NCBI RefSeq assembly: GCF_016107705.1
Contig: NZ_JAEHGC010000011.1
Coordinates: 62,001 to 126,000 of the forward strand
DNA: 64,000 nt
Direction: 5' to 3'
From: Neobacillus cucumis
GTDB lineage: Bacteria > Bacillota > Bacilli > Bacillales_B > DSM-18226
The stretch's first letter is position 1; the number at the start of each line of letters is the position of its first letter. This document shows, in pieces, positions 51,818 to 59,695 of the stretch. Position numbers and translations under genes: made by a program. The notes under the pieces are model-generated. The model was not told the DNA's origin. It saw only the letters and a program-made list of their open reading frames with translations, and searched no databases.

Positions 51818-52234
51818 ATGAGGTTCCTTTTTCGCTATTTCACATCATCCAAGGTGTTTAACAGAGAGCTGAAAAGGTTGGAAAAAAAGATCGCTGATCT
51901 GGAAGCAACCATAAGGGATTTAAAGAAACCGTCTGAAAATGATTCCCCGCCGGCCGCACCCAAAGGTGAAGAAAATCAGCCAAACATAAAAATTGAACAT
52001 TTACGAGTGGAGAAAATTATTATCAATCATATGGAATATGCCAATAATTTTGGGCAGGTAGGGATTAAAGACTTGTCTGGAAAACTAAATATCGGTACAA
52101 GTTACGAAGGAGATCTCTCCAAACAAATTGAAGAAAAGATGGAGGAAAAGTTGAAACAGGTAAAGGTGAAAATGAAGGGAAGAGAAGACCATGGGGACGG
52201 TTCTTGCGGCTTTTTTAATCCGAAAAATGGATAA
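51818..52234 (+). CDS. GerPC-like spore germination protein with a repeat-derived C-terminus
   Basis: A 138-aa protein with an N-terminal coiled coil (FNRELKRLEKKIADLEATIR), a Pro/Ser linker and the GerPC-like block NIKIEHLRVEKIIINHMEY, then NNFGQVGIKDLSGKLNIGTS. The C-terminal DHGDGSCGFFNPKNG is encoded by REP copy J, whose left arm begins at 52188, so the natural end was probably replaced when the repeat landed. ATG at 51818 follows TTGAGGG; a TTG at 51806 is possible. It lies about 200 bp after the two GerPA/PF genes. Confidence 0.68.
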   Translation: MRFLFRYFTSSKVFNRELKRLEKKIADLEATIRDLKKPSENDSPPAAPKGEENQPNIKIEHLRVEKIIINHMEYANNFGQVGIKDLSGKLNIGTSYEGDLSKQIEEKMEEKLKQVKVKMKGREDHGDGSCGFFNPKNG

Positions 52235-52260
52235 AATGGCCATGAGAACCGTCCTTGTGA
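52187..52260. repeat. REP-like palindrome, long form (copy J)
   Basis: ACCATGGGGACGGTTCTTG...CTTTTTTAATCCG...CCATGAGAACCGTCCTTG. It overlaps the 3' end of the GerPC-like gene. Confidence 0.8.
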
Positions 52261-52350
52261 ATTTACGCCTGTATATCCAATTAAAAATTCTTTTTACCTT
52301 GGCATTTAAAGGTAATGAGAAATGAAAATAAAGATAATTAGATAACCCTA

Positions 52351-52370
52351 ACCATGGGAACGGTTCTCCC
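52351..52370. repeat. REP half-site at the edge of a pseudogene
   Basis: ACCATGGGAACGGTTCTCCC lies directly before the truncated ABC ATPase reading frame, so the repeat may mark the deletion endpoint. Confidence 0.5.
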
Positions 52371-52372
52371 TG

Positions 52373-52792
52373 CTATATCTTCGTAAACAAGAAAAGGAAG
52401 TCTCCCGTACGAAAGCTCTTCAATTGCTGGAAAAGATAGGATTATCGGAACGGGCGAATCACTATCTATCCCAGCTATCCGGTGGACAGCAACAACGGGT
52501 AGGGATTGCACGGGCGATGACAATGGAACCTGAAGTCCTCCTTTTTGATGAACCTACCTTCGCGTTAGATCCTGAGTTGGTAGGAGAGGTTCTACGGTAA
52601 TGAAAGAACTTGCTAAAGAAGGAATGACCATGGTTGTCGTGACTTATGAAATTAATTTTGCTCGTAAAGCGGCGGATAAGGTAGTGTTCATTGATAAAGG
52701 GGTGATTGACGAAGAAGGACCACCAAAACAAATTTTTGACCCATACACAGCATGAACGTACATTGCAATTTTTGAATAAACTTTGTTCGTAA
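52373..52792 (+). pseudogene. Amino-acid ABC transporter ATPase remnant (GlnQ-like), truncated and frameshifted
   Basis: Only the C-terminal half remains: the signature [15 protein letters not shown], Walker [15 protein letters not shown] and a decayed H-loop [10 protein letters not shown] (His to Tyr) are visible. The frame breaks after GEVLR near 52600 and resumes one frame over at [12 protein letters not shown], then breaks again near 52745 before [11 protein letters not shown]. The N-terminal half with Walker A is missing, with a REP half-site at the boundary. A terminator follows. Confidence 0.85.
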
Positions 52793-52800
52793 AAAAGTTT

Positions 52801-52826
52801 GCGTACCGGAAAGGTACGCTTATTTT
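52801..52826 (+). terminator. Rho-independent terminator after the pseudogene
   Basis: GCGTACC / GGTACGC with a 5-nt loop, followed by TTATTTTTT. Confidence 0.85.
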
Positions 52827-52886
52827 TTATGTTTCGGGCATACGAAATACCTAGAAGTTAGAATCGTATATATAATCCTTTAATTT

Positions 52887-52901
52887 GGGAAAAGTATTCT
52901 C
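52887..52901. promoter_or_regulatory. Candidate sigma-54 activator site upstream of gamma-lyase 1
   Basis: GGGAAAAGTATTCTC, an imperfect match to the palindrome GAAAAATATTTTTC found upstream of other sigma-54 promoters here, about 130 bp from the promoter at 53019. Confidence 0.4.
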
Positions 52902-53018
52902 AATAATGCTAAATAGGTAAGTTCGATCATTACAATGATTTGCAGTAAACCTTGGCAAAAATGAAAATAACTTAATAATTTTAAAATTAAAACTGTAGAT
53001 TTTATAAGGTTTATGGAA

Positions 53019-53035
53019 TTGGCATAAAAATTGCA
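53019..53035 (+). promoter_or_regulatory. Sigma-54 promoter of gamma-lyase 1
   Basis: TTGGCAT-N5-TTGCA, GG to GC spacing 12 bp, about 55 bp before the start codon. Confidence 0.85.
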
Positions 53036-53089
53036 AAAAATTTATATACAACTATTTGAAAGTAAAAAAATTAGGAGGCGAAAATACTC

Positions 53090-54247
53090 ATGAACTATTC
53101 ATCCAAACTGGTAAAAGTTAATAAAGATCCAGGACATGGCTCACACATCTCCCCTGTTTATATGACTTCAACATTTGTTTTTGATAATGCAGAAATTGGA
53201 GCACAACGCTTCGCAGGAGAAGATCCAGGATTTATGTATTCACGCCTGGGGAATCCAAATGTAAGAGAACTGGAAGAGAAGGTAGCGGAATTGGAATTTG
53301 GTGAAGGATGTTTGGCTTTCTCATCTGGAATGGCTGCCATAACGGGCTGCCTTTTTGGTGTTTTGCAGGCGGGAGACCACGTTGTTGCACACACAGCGTT
53401 GTATGGGGCGACGCACGCATTTCTATCCAAAACGGTAAAGAAATTTGGAATTGATGTAACATTTGTCCCGTTTAAGACAGGGGAAGAGCTTGAGGCACAC
53501 ATTACAGATAGAACGAAAGTGGTCTACTTTGAAACCCCTTCTAATCCTACGCTTTCCTTAGTAGATATGAAGAGTGTAGCGGCGATTGCTAAGCAAAAGG
53601 GAATCTTGACGGTTGTTGATAATACATTTTTGTCTCCATACTTACAAAATCCTATTTTATGCGGCATTGATATTGTCATCCACAGTGCAACAAAATATTT
53701 GTCTGGTCATGGATATCTTATTGGCGGACTCGTCATTTCCAGTAAGGAAATCATTGATCCGATGAGAAAAGAAGTGCAGAAGACGATGGGAGCAAATTTG
53801 GCCCCTATGGATGCCTGGCTTCTCTGTCAGGGGATACGTACCTTGCATGTTCGCATGGATCGCTCTCAAGAAAATGCACAGATTTTGGCTGAACGTCTGG
53901 AAAAACATAAGGCGATAGAGAAGGTATATTTTCCCGGACTTGCAAGCTTTGAAGATCAACAGATCATGGAGAAACAAATGAAAGGTCCCGGAGCAATGAT
54001 TTCTTTTGTCTTGAAGGGGGGATACGAAACAGGTGTTAAACTTATGAATTCAGTAAAACTAAGTACTTTAGCCGTATCCCTAGGTGATGTAGGTACATTA
54101 ATTCAACATCCAGCTTCGATGACACATGCGATCATCCCGAAAGAAGAAAGAGAAAAAGCAGGTCTCGATGATGGACTCGTTCGTTTTTCAGTTGGAATTG
54201 AGGATGTAGAAGATATATGGAAGGATCTTGAAGCAGCATTAGAATAA
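53090..54247 (+). CDS. PLP-dependent methionine/cystathionine gamma-lyase (trans-sulfuration family)
   Basis: A 385-aa Cys/Met-metabolism PLP enzyme. Diagnostic segments are FMYSRLGNPNVRELEEKVAELE, the SSGMAAITGC loop, YFETPSNPTLSLVD and the PLP-lysine site DIVIHSATKYLSGHG, with a SLGDVGTLIQHPASMTH end. The family releases sulfide or methanethiol from cysteine, homocysteine or methionine. Which substrate is used cannot be told apart by eye. A sigma-54 promoter lies upstream and the sigma-54 activator gene downstream, so expression is activator-dependent. Start ATG follows TTAGGAGGCG. Confidence 0.88.
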   Translation: MNYSSKLVKVNKDPGHGSHISPVYMTSTFVFDNAEIGAQRFAGEDPGFMYSRLGNPNVRELEEKVAELEFGEGCLAFSSGMAAITGCLFGVLQAGDHVVAHTALYGATHAFLSKTVKKFGIDVTFVPFKTGEELEAHITDRTKVVYFETPSNPTLSLVDMKSVAAIAKQKGILTVVDNTFLSPYLQNPILCGIDIVIHSATKYLSGHGYLIGGLVISSKEIIDPMRKEVQKTMGANLAPMDAWLLCQGIRTLHVRMDRSQENAQILAERLEKHKAIEKVYFPGLASFEDQQIMEKQMKGPGAMISFVLKGGYETGVKLMNSVKLSTLAVSLGDVGTLIQHPASMTHAIIPKEEREKAGLDDGLVRFSVGIEDVEDIWKDLEAALE

Positions 54248-54319
54248 CAGTACGGCAAAAGGAATTGTACCTCAGTAAGGTCTTTGGTAGGTTAATATCT
54301 GAAATTTTATCAACCTTGA

Positions 54320-54333
54320 GAAAATGTATTTTC
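54320..54333. promoter_or_regulatory. Candidate sigma-54 activator site upstream of the activator gene
   Basis: GAAAATGTATTTTC, a near-palindrome matching GAAAAATATTTTTC, about 107 bp from the promoter at 54426. Confidence 0.5.
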
Positions 54334-54425
54334 ATAATTGAGAAATTTAGTATAATAGAAAAATAGAAAATTGGCAAAATAATGACGTTTTGCTTTTTTT
54401 TACATAGTTTTTCGGAAATTTACAG

Positions 54426-54443
54426 TTGGCTTGAAAATTGCAT
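54426..54443 (+). promoter_or_regulatory. Sigma-54-like promoter of the activator gene
   Basis: TTGGCTT-N5-TTGCAT, GG to GC spacing 12 bp, 60 bp before the start. It suggests that the activator controls its own gene. Confidence 0.65.
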
Positions 54444-54500
54444 GGAGAAATAGTACGTGGAAAAATTTAAAAGCACTGGGGCATACGGGAGGTAGAAAAT

Positions 54501-55949
54501 GTGAGAGGTATCACTCAAAATCGGGAATTCATTCAACTATTTTCGGAAAACCTTACAGCGGTACTTGGTTTTGATATCACCATACTTGACCGAAACGGAT
54601 ATCGGGTTAGCGGCACAGGAAGCTATCAACGTCAAATTGGCAAACCTGCACCTGATGGCTCCTTGTTGCGTGCAGTAATGAAGACTGGCAGACCCGATAT
54701 GACCTATGATGTTATTAAAAATGAATCCCATTGTATGAGCTGTAAATTTTTTAAGGAATGCAAAGAGACAGCAACCATTGGTTTTCCGATTGTCAAGGGA
54801 AGTGAGACATTAGGAGCCATAGGACTCATGGGCTTTTCAATGGAACAAAAAGAAAAGATGATTGAAAATGCTGAATCACTTAAGGGATTCCTCCAACATC
54901 TAAGTCTTGTGGTAGAATCCCAGTTAATCTCGCAGAATGAAGGATTCGCATCACAATGCAATTTATACGAAGAGACATTAAATACAAATAAAGTCATTAC
55001 CTTTGATAACTTTGTCAGCAAAAACGAGGATATGAAAGAGGTAATCCGTAAAGCCAAGCGGATCGTAAACAGCATGGCAAACGTTTTAATTAGAGGGGCA
55101 ACGGGAACGGGGAAAGAGGTATTGGCAAAGGCGATTCATTATGAAGGGAATCGGAAAAACAACCCTTTTATTGCGGTTAATTGTGCCGCTATACCGGAGA
55201 GTTTACTAGAAAGTGAATTATTTGGCTATTCGGGCGGGGCTTTTACAGGGGCAAACCGGGAAGGAAAAGCAGGGAAGTTTGAGCTAGCAAATCATGGAAC
55301 CATCTTTCTTGATGAAATAGGAGATCTCCCTCTTTCGCTGCAGCCCAAACTCCTTAGGGTATTACAGGAACGAGAGGTTGAAAGAGTGGGAGGAAACAAA
55401 TCGCTTCCTGTAAATATTCGTGTGATAACGGCAACACACCGCAATTTAGAAGAGATGGTTCAAAATGGTACCTTCCGCGAGGATTTATATTATCGAATCA
55501 ATGTGATTCCGCTAAATACAAAGTCATTGAAGGAGAGGAGGGAAGACATTCCCTTCTTTCTCCAATACTTCATTTGCAAGTATTGTTCAATCTTAAACCG
55601 CCCTTACATGACGATGGACCCACAGTTAGAAAAATGGCTAATCCAATATGAGTGGCCAGGGAATATTCGGCAGTTAGAAAATGTTGTGGAGTACATGGTG
55701 AATATGGCGGAATCAGATGTAATTAGTTTTCAAGATCTTCCGGATTATTTGTACCAGATTCAGACACCTATTCAGACAGGAGGGTTAAGCTTAGATGAGA
55801 TGGTTGCCGAATATGAAAAGTCTATTATTCAAAGCTTCTTTATGAGTGGTCAAGGTCGAAATGACAAAGAAAAAGTAGCCGATGAATTGAAAATTAGTTT
55901 ATCGACACTTTATCGTAAGCTAGAACGATATCATCTAAAAGTTTTATAA
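54501..55949 (+). CDS. Sigma-54-dependent transcriptional activator with a CX2CX5C sensory domain
   Basis: A 482-aa enhancer-binding protein. The N-terminal 150 residues resemble diacid-type sensory domains (FSENLTAVLGFDITILDRNG) but carry a cysteine cluster, HCMSCKFFKEC (about residues 75-85), suited to metal, iron-sulfur or thiol sensing. The AAA+ domain has Walker A GATGTGKE, sigma-54 contact loop GAFTGA and Walker B TIFLDEIGDL, and the C-terminus has a Fis helix-turn-helix (DKEKVADELKISLSTLYRKL). Start is GTG after GGGAGGTAG. It sits inside the sulfur-amino-acid cluster and is the likely activator of all its sigma-54 promoters. Confidence 0.9.
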   Translation: MRGITQNREFIQLFSENLTAVLGFDITILDRNGYRVSGTGSYQRQIGKPAPDGSLLRAVMKTGRPDMTYDVIKNESHCMSCKFFKECKETATIGFPIVKGSETLGAIGLMGFSMEQKEKMIENAESLKGFLQHLSLVVESQLISQNEGFASQCNLYEETLNTNKVITFDNFVSKNEDMKEVIRKAKRIVNSMANVLIRGATGTGKEVLAKAIHYEGNRKNNPFIAVNCAAIPESLLESELFGYSGGAFTGANREGKAGKFELANHGTIFLDEIGDLPLSLQPKLLRVLQEREVERVGGNKSLPVNIRVITATHRNLEEMVQNGTFREDLYYRINVIPLNTKSLKERREDIPFFLQYFICKYCSILNRPYMTMDPQLEKWLIQYEWPGNIRQLENVVEYMVNMAESDVISFQDLPDYLYQIQTPIQTGGLSLDEMVAEYEKSIIQSFFMSGQGRNDKEKVADELKISLSTLYRKLERYHLKVL

Positions 55950-55995
55950 CTTTTCTCTGAGATTGCAATTTCATTTGCAATCTTTTTACTTTAAG

Positions 55996-56030
55996 GAAAA
56001 ATATTTTTGAATAATTAATAAAATATTTTC
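55996..56030. promoter_or_regulatory. Paired candidate activator sites upstream of the gamma-lyase 2 operon
   Basis: GAAAAATATTTTTG (55996-56009) and AATAAAATATTTTC (56017-56030), about 120-150 bp before the promoter at 56147. The same arrangement precedes the ABC transporter promoter at 62930. Confidence 0.55.
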
Positions 56031-56146
56031 AAATTTAGGAATAGGATAGCGGTACTGAATGGTCATGTTTCGATATAAGCATCGCGGAAATGATAATTTC
56101 AACTCCTTTTTGCAAGCAGAAATGTTGAATTAACAAGGATTTTATT

Positions 56147-56163
56147 TTGGCACAACTCTTGCA
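56147..56163 (+). promoter_or_regulatory. Sigma-54 promoter of the gamma-lyase 2 operon
   Basis: TTGGCAC-N5-TTGCA, a perfect -24/-12 match, 29 bp before the start codon. The surrounding 190 bp is duplicated upstream of 62930. Confidence 0.9.
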
Positions 56164-56191
56164 TAATTATTAATCAAAAGGAGTGAAAAAA

Positions 56192-57364
56192 ATGGAACTG
56201 GATACAAAATTGATTCACGGTGGTCCGTTGATTGATCAGCATACCGGAAGCTCATCCGTACCGATCTATCAATCTTCTACCTTTCATCAAGCTCAATTTG
56301 CGCAATCACAAGAGTTTACCTACACGCGTTTTGGCAACCCAACAAGGAAAGCATTGGAGGAAACGGTTGCCTGTTTGGAGTTTGCTAAATATGGATATGC
56401 CTTTGCTTCCGGTATGGCGGCAATTTCTGCGGTACTGCTAAATTTCTCACAAGGGGATCACGTAATCCTTTGTAAAGATATATACGGGGGAGCCTACCAG
56501 CTCGTAACCGAGATGTTTCCGAGATACGGAATTGAATACACTTTCGTGGATGAGACGGATCTTAACGCCTGGAAGAAAGCAATCAAGAAAAATACAAAAG
56601 GAATTTATATTGAGACACCCTCTAATCCCCTATTAACGATTACCGATATTAGAGGTGTTGTTAATTTAGCGAAGAAATACAACTTGCTGACCATCATCGA
56701 CAATACGTTTATGACACCCATTTTCCAAAATCCGATTAATTTGGGAGTGGATATCGTCATCCATAGTGCGACAAAATTTATCAATGGCCATAGTGATGTA
56801 ACCGCTGGATTGGTTGTAACCAATGATCAAGAGATTGCGGAAACGTTATTCAAAACGCAAAAAATGCTGGGCAGTATGCTCCCCCCATATGATTGTTGGT
56901 TAATTTTAAGAGGAATCAAGACCATGAAAATCCGTATGGAAAAGGAAGTAGAAAATGCGGCATTTATTGCGGGTGAGCTTCTAAAACATAACAAGGTGAA
57001 GGCTGTTTATTATCCGGGTCTTGAATATCACAATGGAAGAGAGATTCATTTTTCCCAAGCAGGCAGTGGTGGAGCTGTTTTAACATTTGATTTAGGAAGC
57101 TATGAAAATGTGAAGGGCTTTTTTGCCCATGTAAGCATCCCTATAGTGGCCGTTAGCTTAGGCGGTGTAGAATCGATATTATCTTATCCGTTCACGATGT
57201 CCCATGCCGTAATTCCTGAAAAGGAGAGGCTTGAATTAGGGGTGACAGACGGGTTAGTTCGGCTGAGCTGCGGCATTGAAGATAAAAATGATCTTCTAAA
57301 TGATTTATTTAAAGCCTTGGATCATGTAAAAACAGCCAATGTCTTACAGAAAAAAATACTTTAA
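56192..57364 (+). CDS. PLP-dependent methionine/cystathionine gamma-lyase, second paralogue
   Basis: A 390-aa enzyme of the same family as the gene at 53090 but clearly diverged. It has FTYTRFGNPTRKALEETVACLE, FASGMAAISAVL, the PLP-lysine site DIVIHSATKFINGHSDVTAG and SLGGVESILSYPFTMSHA. The C-terminal sequence is close to cystathionine gamma-lyase/MGL. ATG at 56192 is used because AAAAGGAG lies 8 nt upstream; the GTG at 56183 overlaps that site. It heads an operon with three further genes. Confidence 0.88.
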   Translation: MELDTKLIHGGPLIDQHTGSSSVPIYQSSTFHQAQFAQSQEFTYTRFGNPTRKALEETVACLEFAKYGYAFASGMAAISAVLLNFSQGDHVILCKDIYGGAYQLVTEMFPRYGIEYTFVDETDLNAWKKAIKKNTKGIYIETPSNPLLTITDIRGVVNLAKKYNLLTIIDNTFMTPIFQNPINLGVDIVIHSATKFINGHSDVTAGLVVTNDQEIAETLFKTQKMLGSMLPPYDCWLILRGIKTMKIRMEKEVENAAFIAGELLKHNKVKAVYYPGLEYHNGREIHFSQAGSGGAVLTFDLGSYENVKGFFAHVSIPIVAVSLGGVESILSYPFTMSHAVIPEKERLELGVTDGLVRLSCGIEDKNDLLNDLFKALDHVKTANVLQKKIL

Positions 57365-57381
57365 GGATTGGAAAGTGCTTT

Positions 57382-58362
57382 ATGGAGAAAATAGAGATCG
57401 CCAATGTACCCACTAAGGTTGAAAAAGTGGACTTTTTCAATAAACACTTAAACAAATCAGTTTTTATCAAGCGCGATGACCAGACGGGAATGGGATCATC
57501 GGGAAACAAAATTAGAAAGCTGGAATATTTATTAGCCGACGCAAAAAACAGAAAATGTGATTATTTAATTACCTGTGGCGGGATCCAATCAAACCACGCG
57601 AGGGCGACTGCGGTGTTGGCGGCTAAATATCAGATGAAGTCCTTGTTGATTTTAAAAGAAAGTGAAGTAAGTAGAACGGAAGGGAATCTATTTCTTACTA
57701 AATTAGTTGGTGCAACCATTAAGGCGGCAACTGAGGATGAGTATCAAGATTTAACACCCATGATTGCAAAATTGACAAAAGAATTGACTGACTTCGGGCA
57801 CAACCCCTATGTCATTCCGATGGGAGGCTCAAACGGCATTGGTGCTCTAGGGTATGTAGAAGCTTACTATGAAATACTCCGTCAAGAACAGGAATTAGGA
57901 ATCGTGTTCGACACGATTGTGGTTACGAATGGGTCAGGCGGTACTTATGCCGGTTTGTTATATGGAAATAAAGAAAGCAATCAAAATAAAACCATTATTG
58001 GCATGAGTGTCTTAAATCAGAGGGAACAAGCCGTTCATGATCTATTACACATTTTAGAAGATATGGATCAATATAGAGACCATCATCTCCGTTTTTCGGC
58101 TGAGGAAATCAACATTATCGATCGCTATATAGGTTTAGGTTACGGTAAGAGCCAATTGGATGAACTGAGATTCATAGAGAAATTCGCACAAGAAGAAGGG
58201 ATTATCCTTGATCCGGTATATACCGGGAAGTCGATGTATGGTTTATACAACGAACTTAAAGATGGGAAACTTCAGGGATGCCAAAACATACTGTTTATTC
58301 ATACCGGTGGGATTTTTGGCTGGACGGACGAGAAGATTAAAATGTTATATGGAGCTATTTAA
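57382..58362 (+). CDS. D-cysteine desulfhydrase / ACC deaminase-family PLP enzyme
   Basis: A 326-aa fold-type-II PLP enzyme. The cofactor lysine lies in GSSGNKIRKLEYLLADA, the following strand reads ITCGGIQSNHARATAVLA, and the phosphate-binding loop is TNGSGGTYAGL. These match D-cysteine desulfhydrase (DcyD), which releases pyruvate, ammonia and sulfide; ACC deaminase is the main alternative. Position between a gamma-lyase and a MalY/PatB enzyme in a sulfur cluster favours desulfhydrase. It starts 17 nt after the previous stop. Confidence 0.82.
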   Translation: MEKIEIANVPTKVEKVDFFNKHLNKSVFIKRDDQTGMGSSGNKIRKLEYLLADAKNRKCDYLITCGGIQSNHARATAVLAAKYQMKSLLILKESEVSRTEGNLFLTKLVGATIKAATEDEYQDLTPMIAKLTKELTDFGHNPYVIPMGGSNGIGALGYVEAYYEILRQEQELGIVFDTIVVTNGSGGTYAGLLYGNKESNQNKTIIGMSVLNQREQAVHDLLHILEDMDQYRDHHLRFSAEEINIIDRYIGLGYGKSQLDELRFIEKFAQEEGIILDPVYTGKSMYGLYNELKDGKLQGCQNILFIHTGGIFGWTDEKIKMLYGAI

Positions 58363-58377
58363 AATTGTCTGTTCTTT

Positions 58378-58399
58378 GGACACATCTCGGGGTGTGTCC
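58378..58399 (+). terminator. Intercistronic hairpin
   Basis: GGACACA / TGTGTCC stem with an 8-nt loop and no strong T-tract, 15 nt after the desulfhydrase stop. Partial attenuation is possible. Confidence 0.45.
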
Positions 58400-58439
58400 G
58401 GAAGACTTTTAAAAAGTTTCATTTGATAATGGTATTGGC

Positions 58440-58463
58440 TGCGAAAATGTAAACGCATTCGCA
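58440..58463. promoter_or_regulatory. Inverted repeat before patB-like gene
   Basis: TGCGAA-N12-TTCGCA, enclosing TGTAAACGCATT, which partly resembles a CcpA cre site. It is 30 bp before the ribosome binding site of the next gene. Function uncertain. Confidence 0.35.
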
Positions 58464-58492
58464 GTAATTTTTTAGAAAAATGGGGGGTAAGT

Positions 58493-59665
58493 ATGATTCA
58501 CAACTTTGATGAAACGATTAATCGAATTGGTACGGATTCCGATAAATGGGACAATGAAGGGAAATGCGGCCAATTGATTCCACTGGGCATTGCCGATACC
58601 GATTACAAGGCACCACATGAAGTTTTAGAGTCTGTAAGGGAAAAGGTGGATTTTGGCGTATTTGGTTATGGATATTTTCCGCATGATCGATTTAATGATG
58701 CGATCAAAGGGTGGTATGGCCGCCATCATAAAATTGATATTAGGGCAGACGATATTAGTTATGCGCCTGGATTAATGACAGGGGCGTTATGGATGTTTTT
58801 AGATGCCTATACCAATCCGGGAGACAAAGTAGTGATACAGCCTCCTGTCTATGCAACCTTTAAAAGGGTAATAGAGAATTTTAATAGAGTTGCAGTCGAC
58901 AATCCATTAAATTACTACAACGGAAGTTATCAGATTGATTTTGAAGATTTAGAAGCTAAACTAAAGCTACCAGATGTGAAAATACTTCTTGTATGTAATC
59001 CAGCCAATCCAATCGGGCGGGTATGGGCAAAAGTGGAAATGCAGAGAATGTATGATTTATGCCGTGAGAATAACGTAATGATTATAAGTGACGAAATTCA
59101 TAGCGATATGATTCACAAAAGTTTGCCTTTTCACTCCTTTTTAGAGATTTGTGAGGAAGAAGATCAAAATGTGGTGGTCATGAATTCTCCAAGCAAAACC
59201 TTTAATTTAGCCTCTTTCTTCAGCGCATATGTGATTATAAAAAATAAAAATATGAAAAAAGCATTTGATGATATTTACACAAAATACCACTTTGATTATA
59301 ACTATTTAGGGGTAGAGGCTTTAATCACGGCTTATAATAAATGCGATTATTATGTGAATGAATTAAATGCTTATTTACGAAGCAACATTGATTTTTCGAT
59401 TAACTATATCCATAAACATTTACCAAAGTTAAAAGTACAGGATCCTGATTGTTCCTATTTGTTATGGATTGACTGTGAGGGGCTGGGCCTCACCGGTACG
59501 GAATTGGATGAATTTTTTACAGACGCAGGGGTTAGAGTCAATGATGGGAGTTCATACGGAAAAGATAGTGGTAACTTTGTAAGAGTAAATATTGCTTGCA
59601 CAAGGGCTTTACTAGAGCGCGCATTGAAACAGATTAAGCTAAACTATGATAAATATGGTTTTTAA
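58493..59665 (+). CDS. patB: MalY/PatB-family PLP aminotransferase (cystathionine beta-lyase)
   Basis: A 390-aa fold-type-I enzyme. The family blocks are PLGIADTDYKAPHEVLE, FGYGYFPHDRFNDAIKGW, NPANPIGRVWAKVEMQRM, ISDEIHSDMIHKS and the PLP-lysine site MNSPSKTFNLASF. PatB in B. subtilis is a C-S lyase acting on cystathionine and cysteine. Start follows GGGGGGTAAGT. It belongs with gamma-lyase 2 and the desulfhydrase in one direction and fits cysteine or cystathionine degradation. Confidence 0.87.
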   Translation: MIHNFDETINRIGTDSDKWDNEGKCGQLIPLGIADTDYKAPHEVLESVREKVDFGVFGYGYFPHDRFNDAIKGWYGRHHKIDIRADDISYAPGLMTGALWMFLDAYTNPGDKVVIQPPVYATFKRVIENFNRVAVDNPLNYYNGSYQIDFEDLEAKLKLPDVKILLVCNPANPIGRVWAKVEMQRMYDLCRENNVMIISDEIHSDMIHKSLPFHSFLEICEEEDQNVVVMNSPSKTFNLASFFSAYVIIKNKNMKKAFDDIYTKYHFDYNYLGVEALITAYNKCDYYVNELNAYLRSNIDFSINYIHKHLPKLKVQDPDCSYLLWIDCEGLGLTGTELDEFFTDAGVRVNDGSSYGKDSGNFVRVNIACTRALLERALKQIKLNYDKYGF

Positions 59666-59695
59666 AAAAACTAATTGAATTGTGAGGTTTTGCGT

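Noticed and set aside
7366..52260. CRISPR array candidates (21-bp repeats, REP copies)
   Set aside because: The 21-bp arrays have 10-bp AT-rich fillers rather than unique spacers, REP copies are dispersed, and no cas gene is present.
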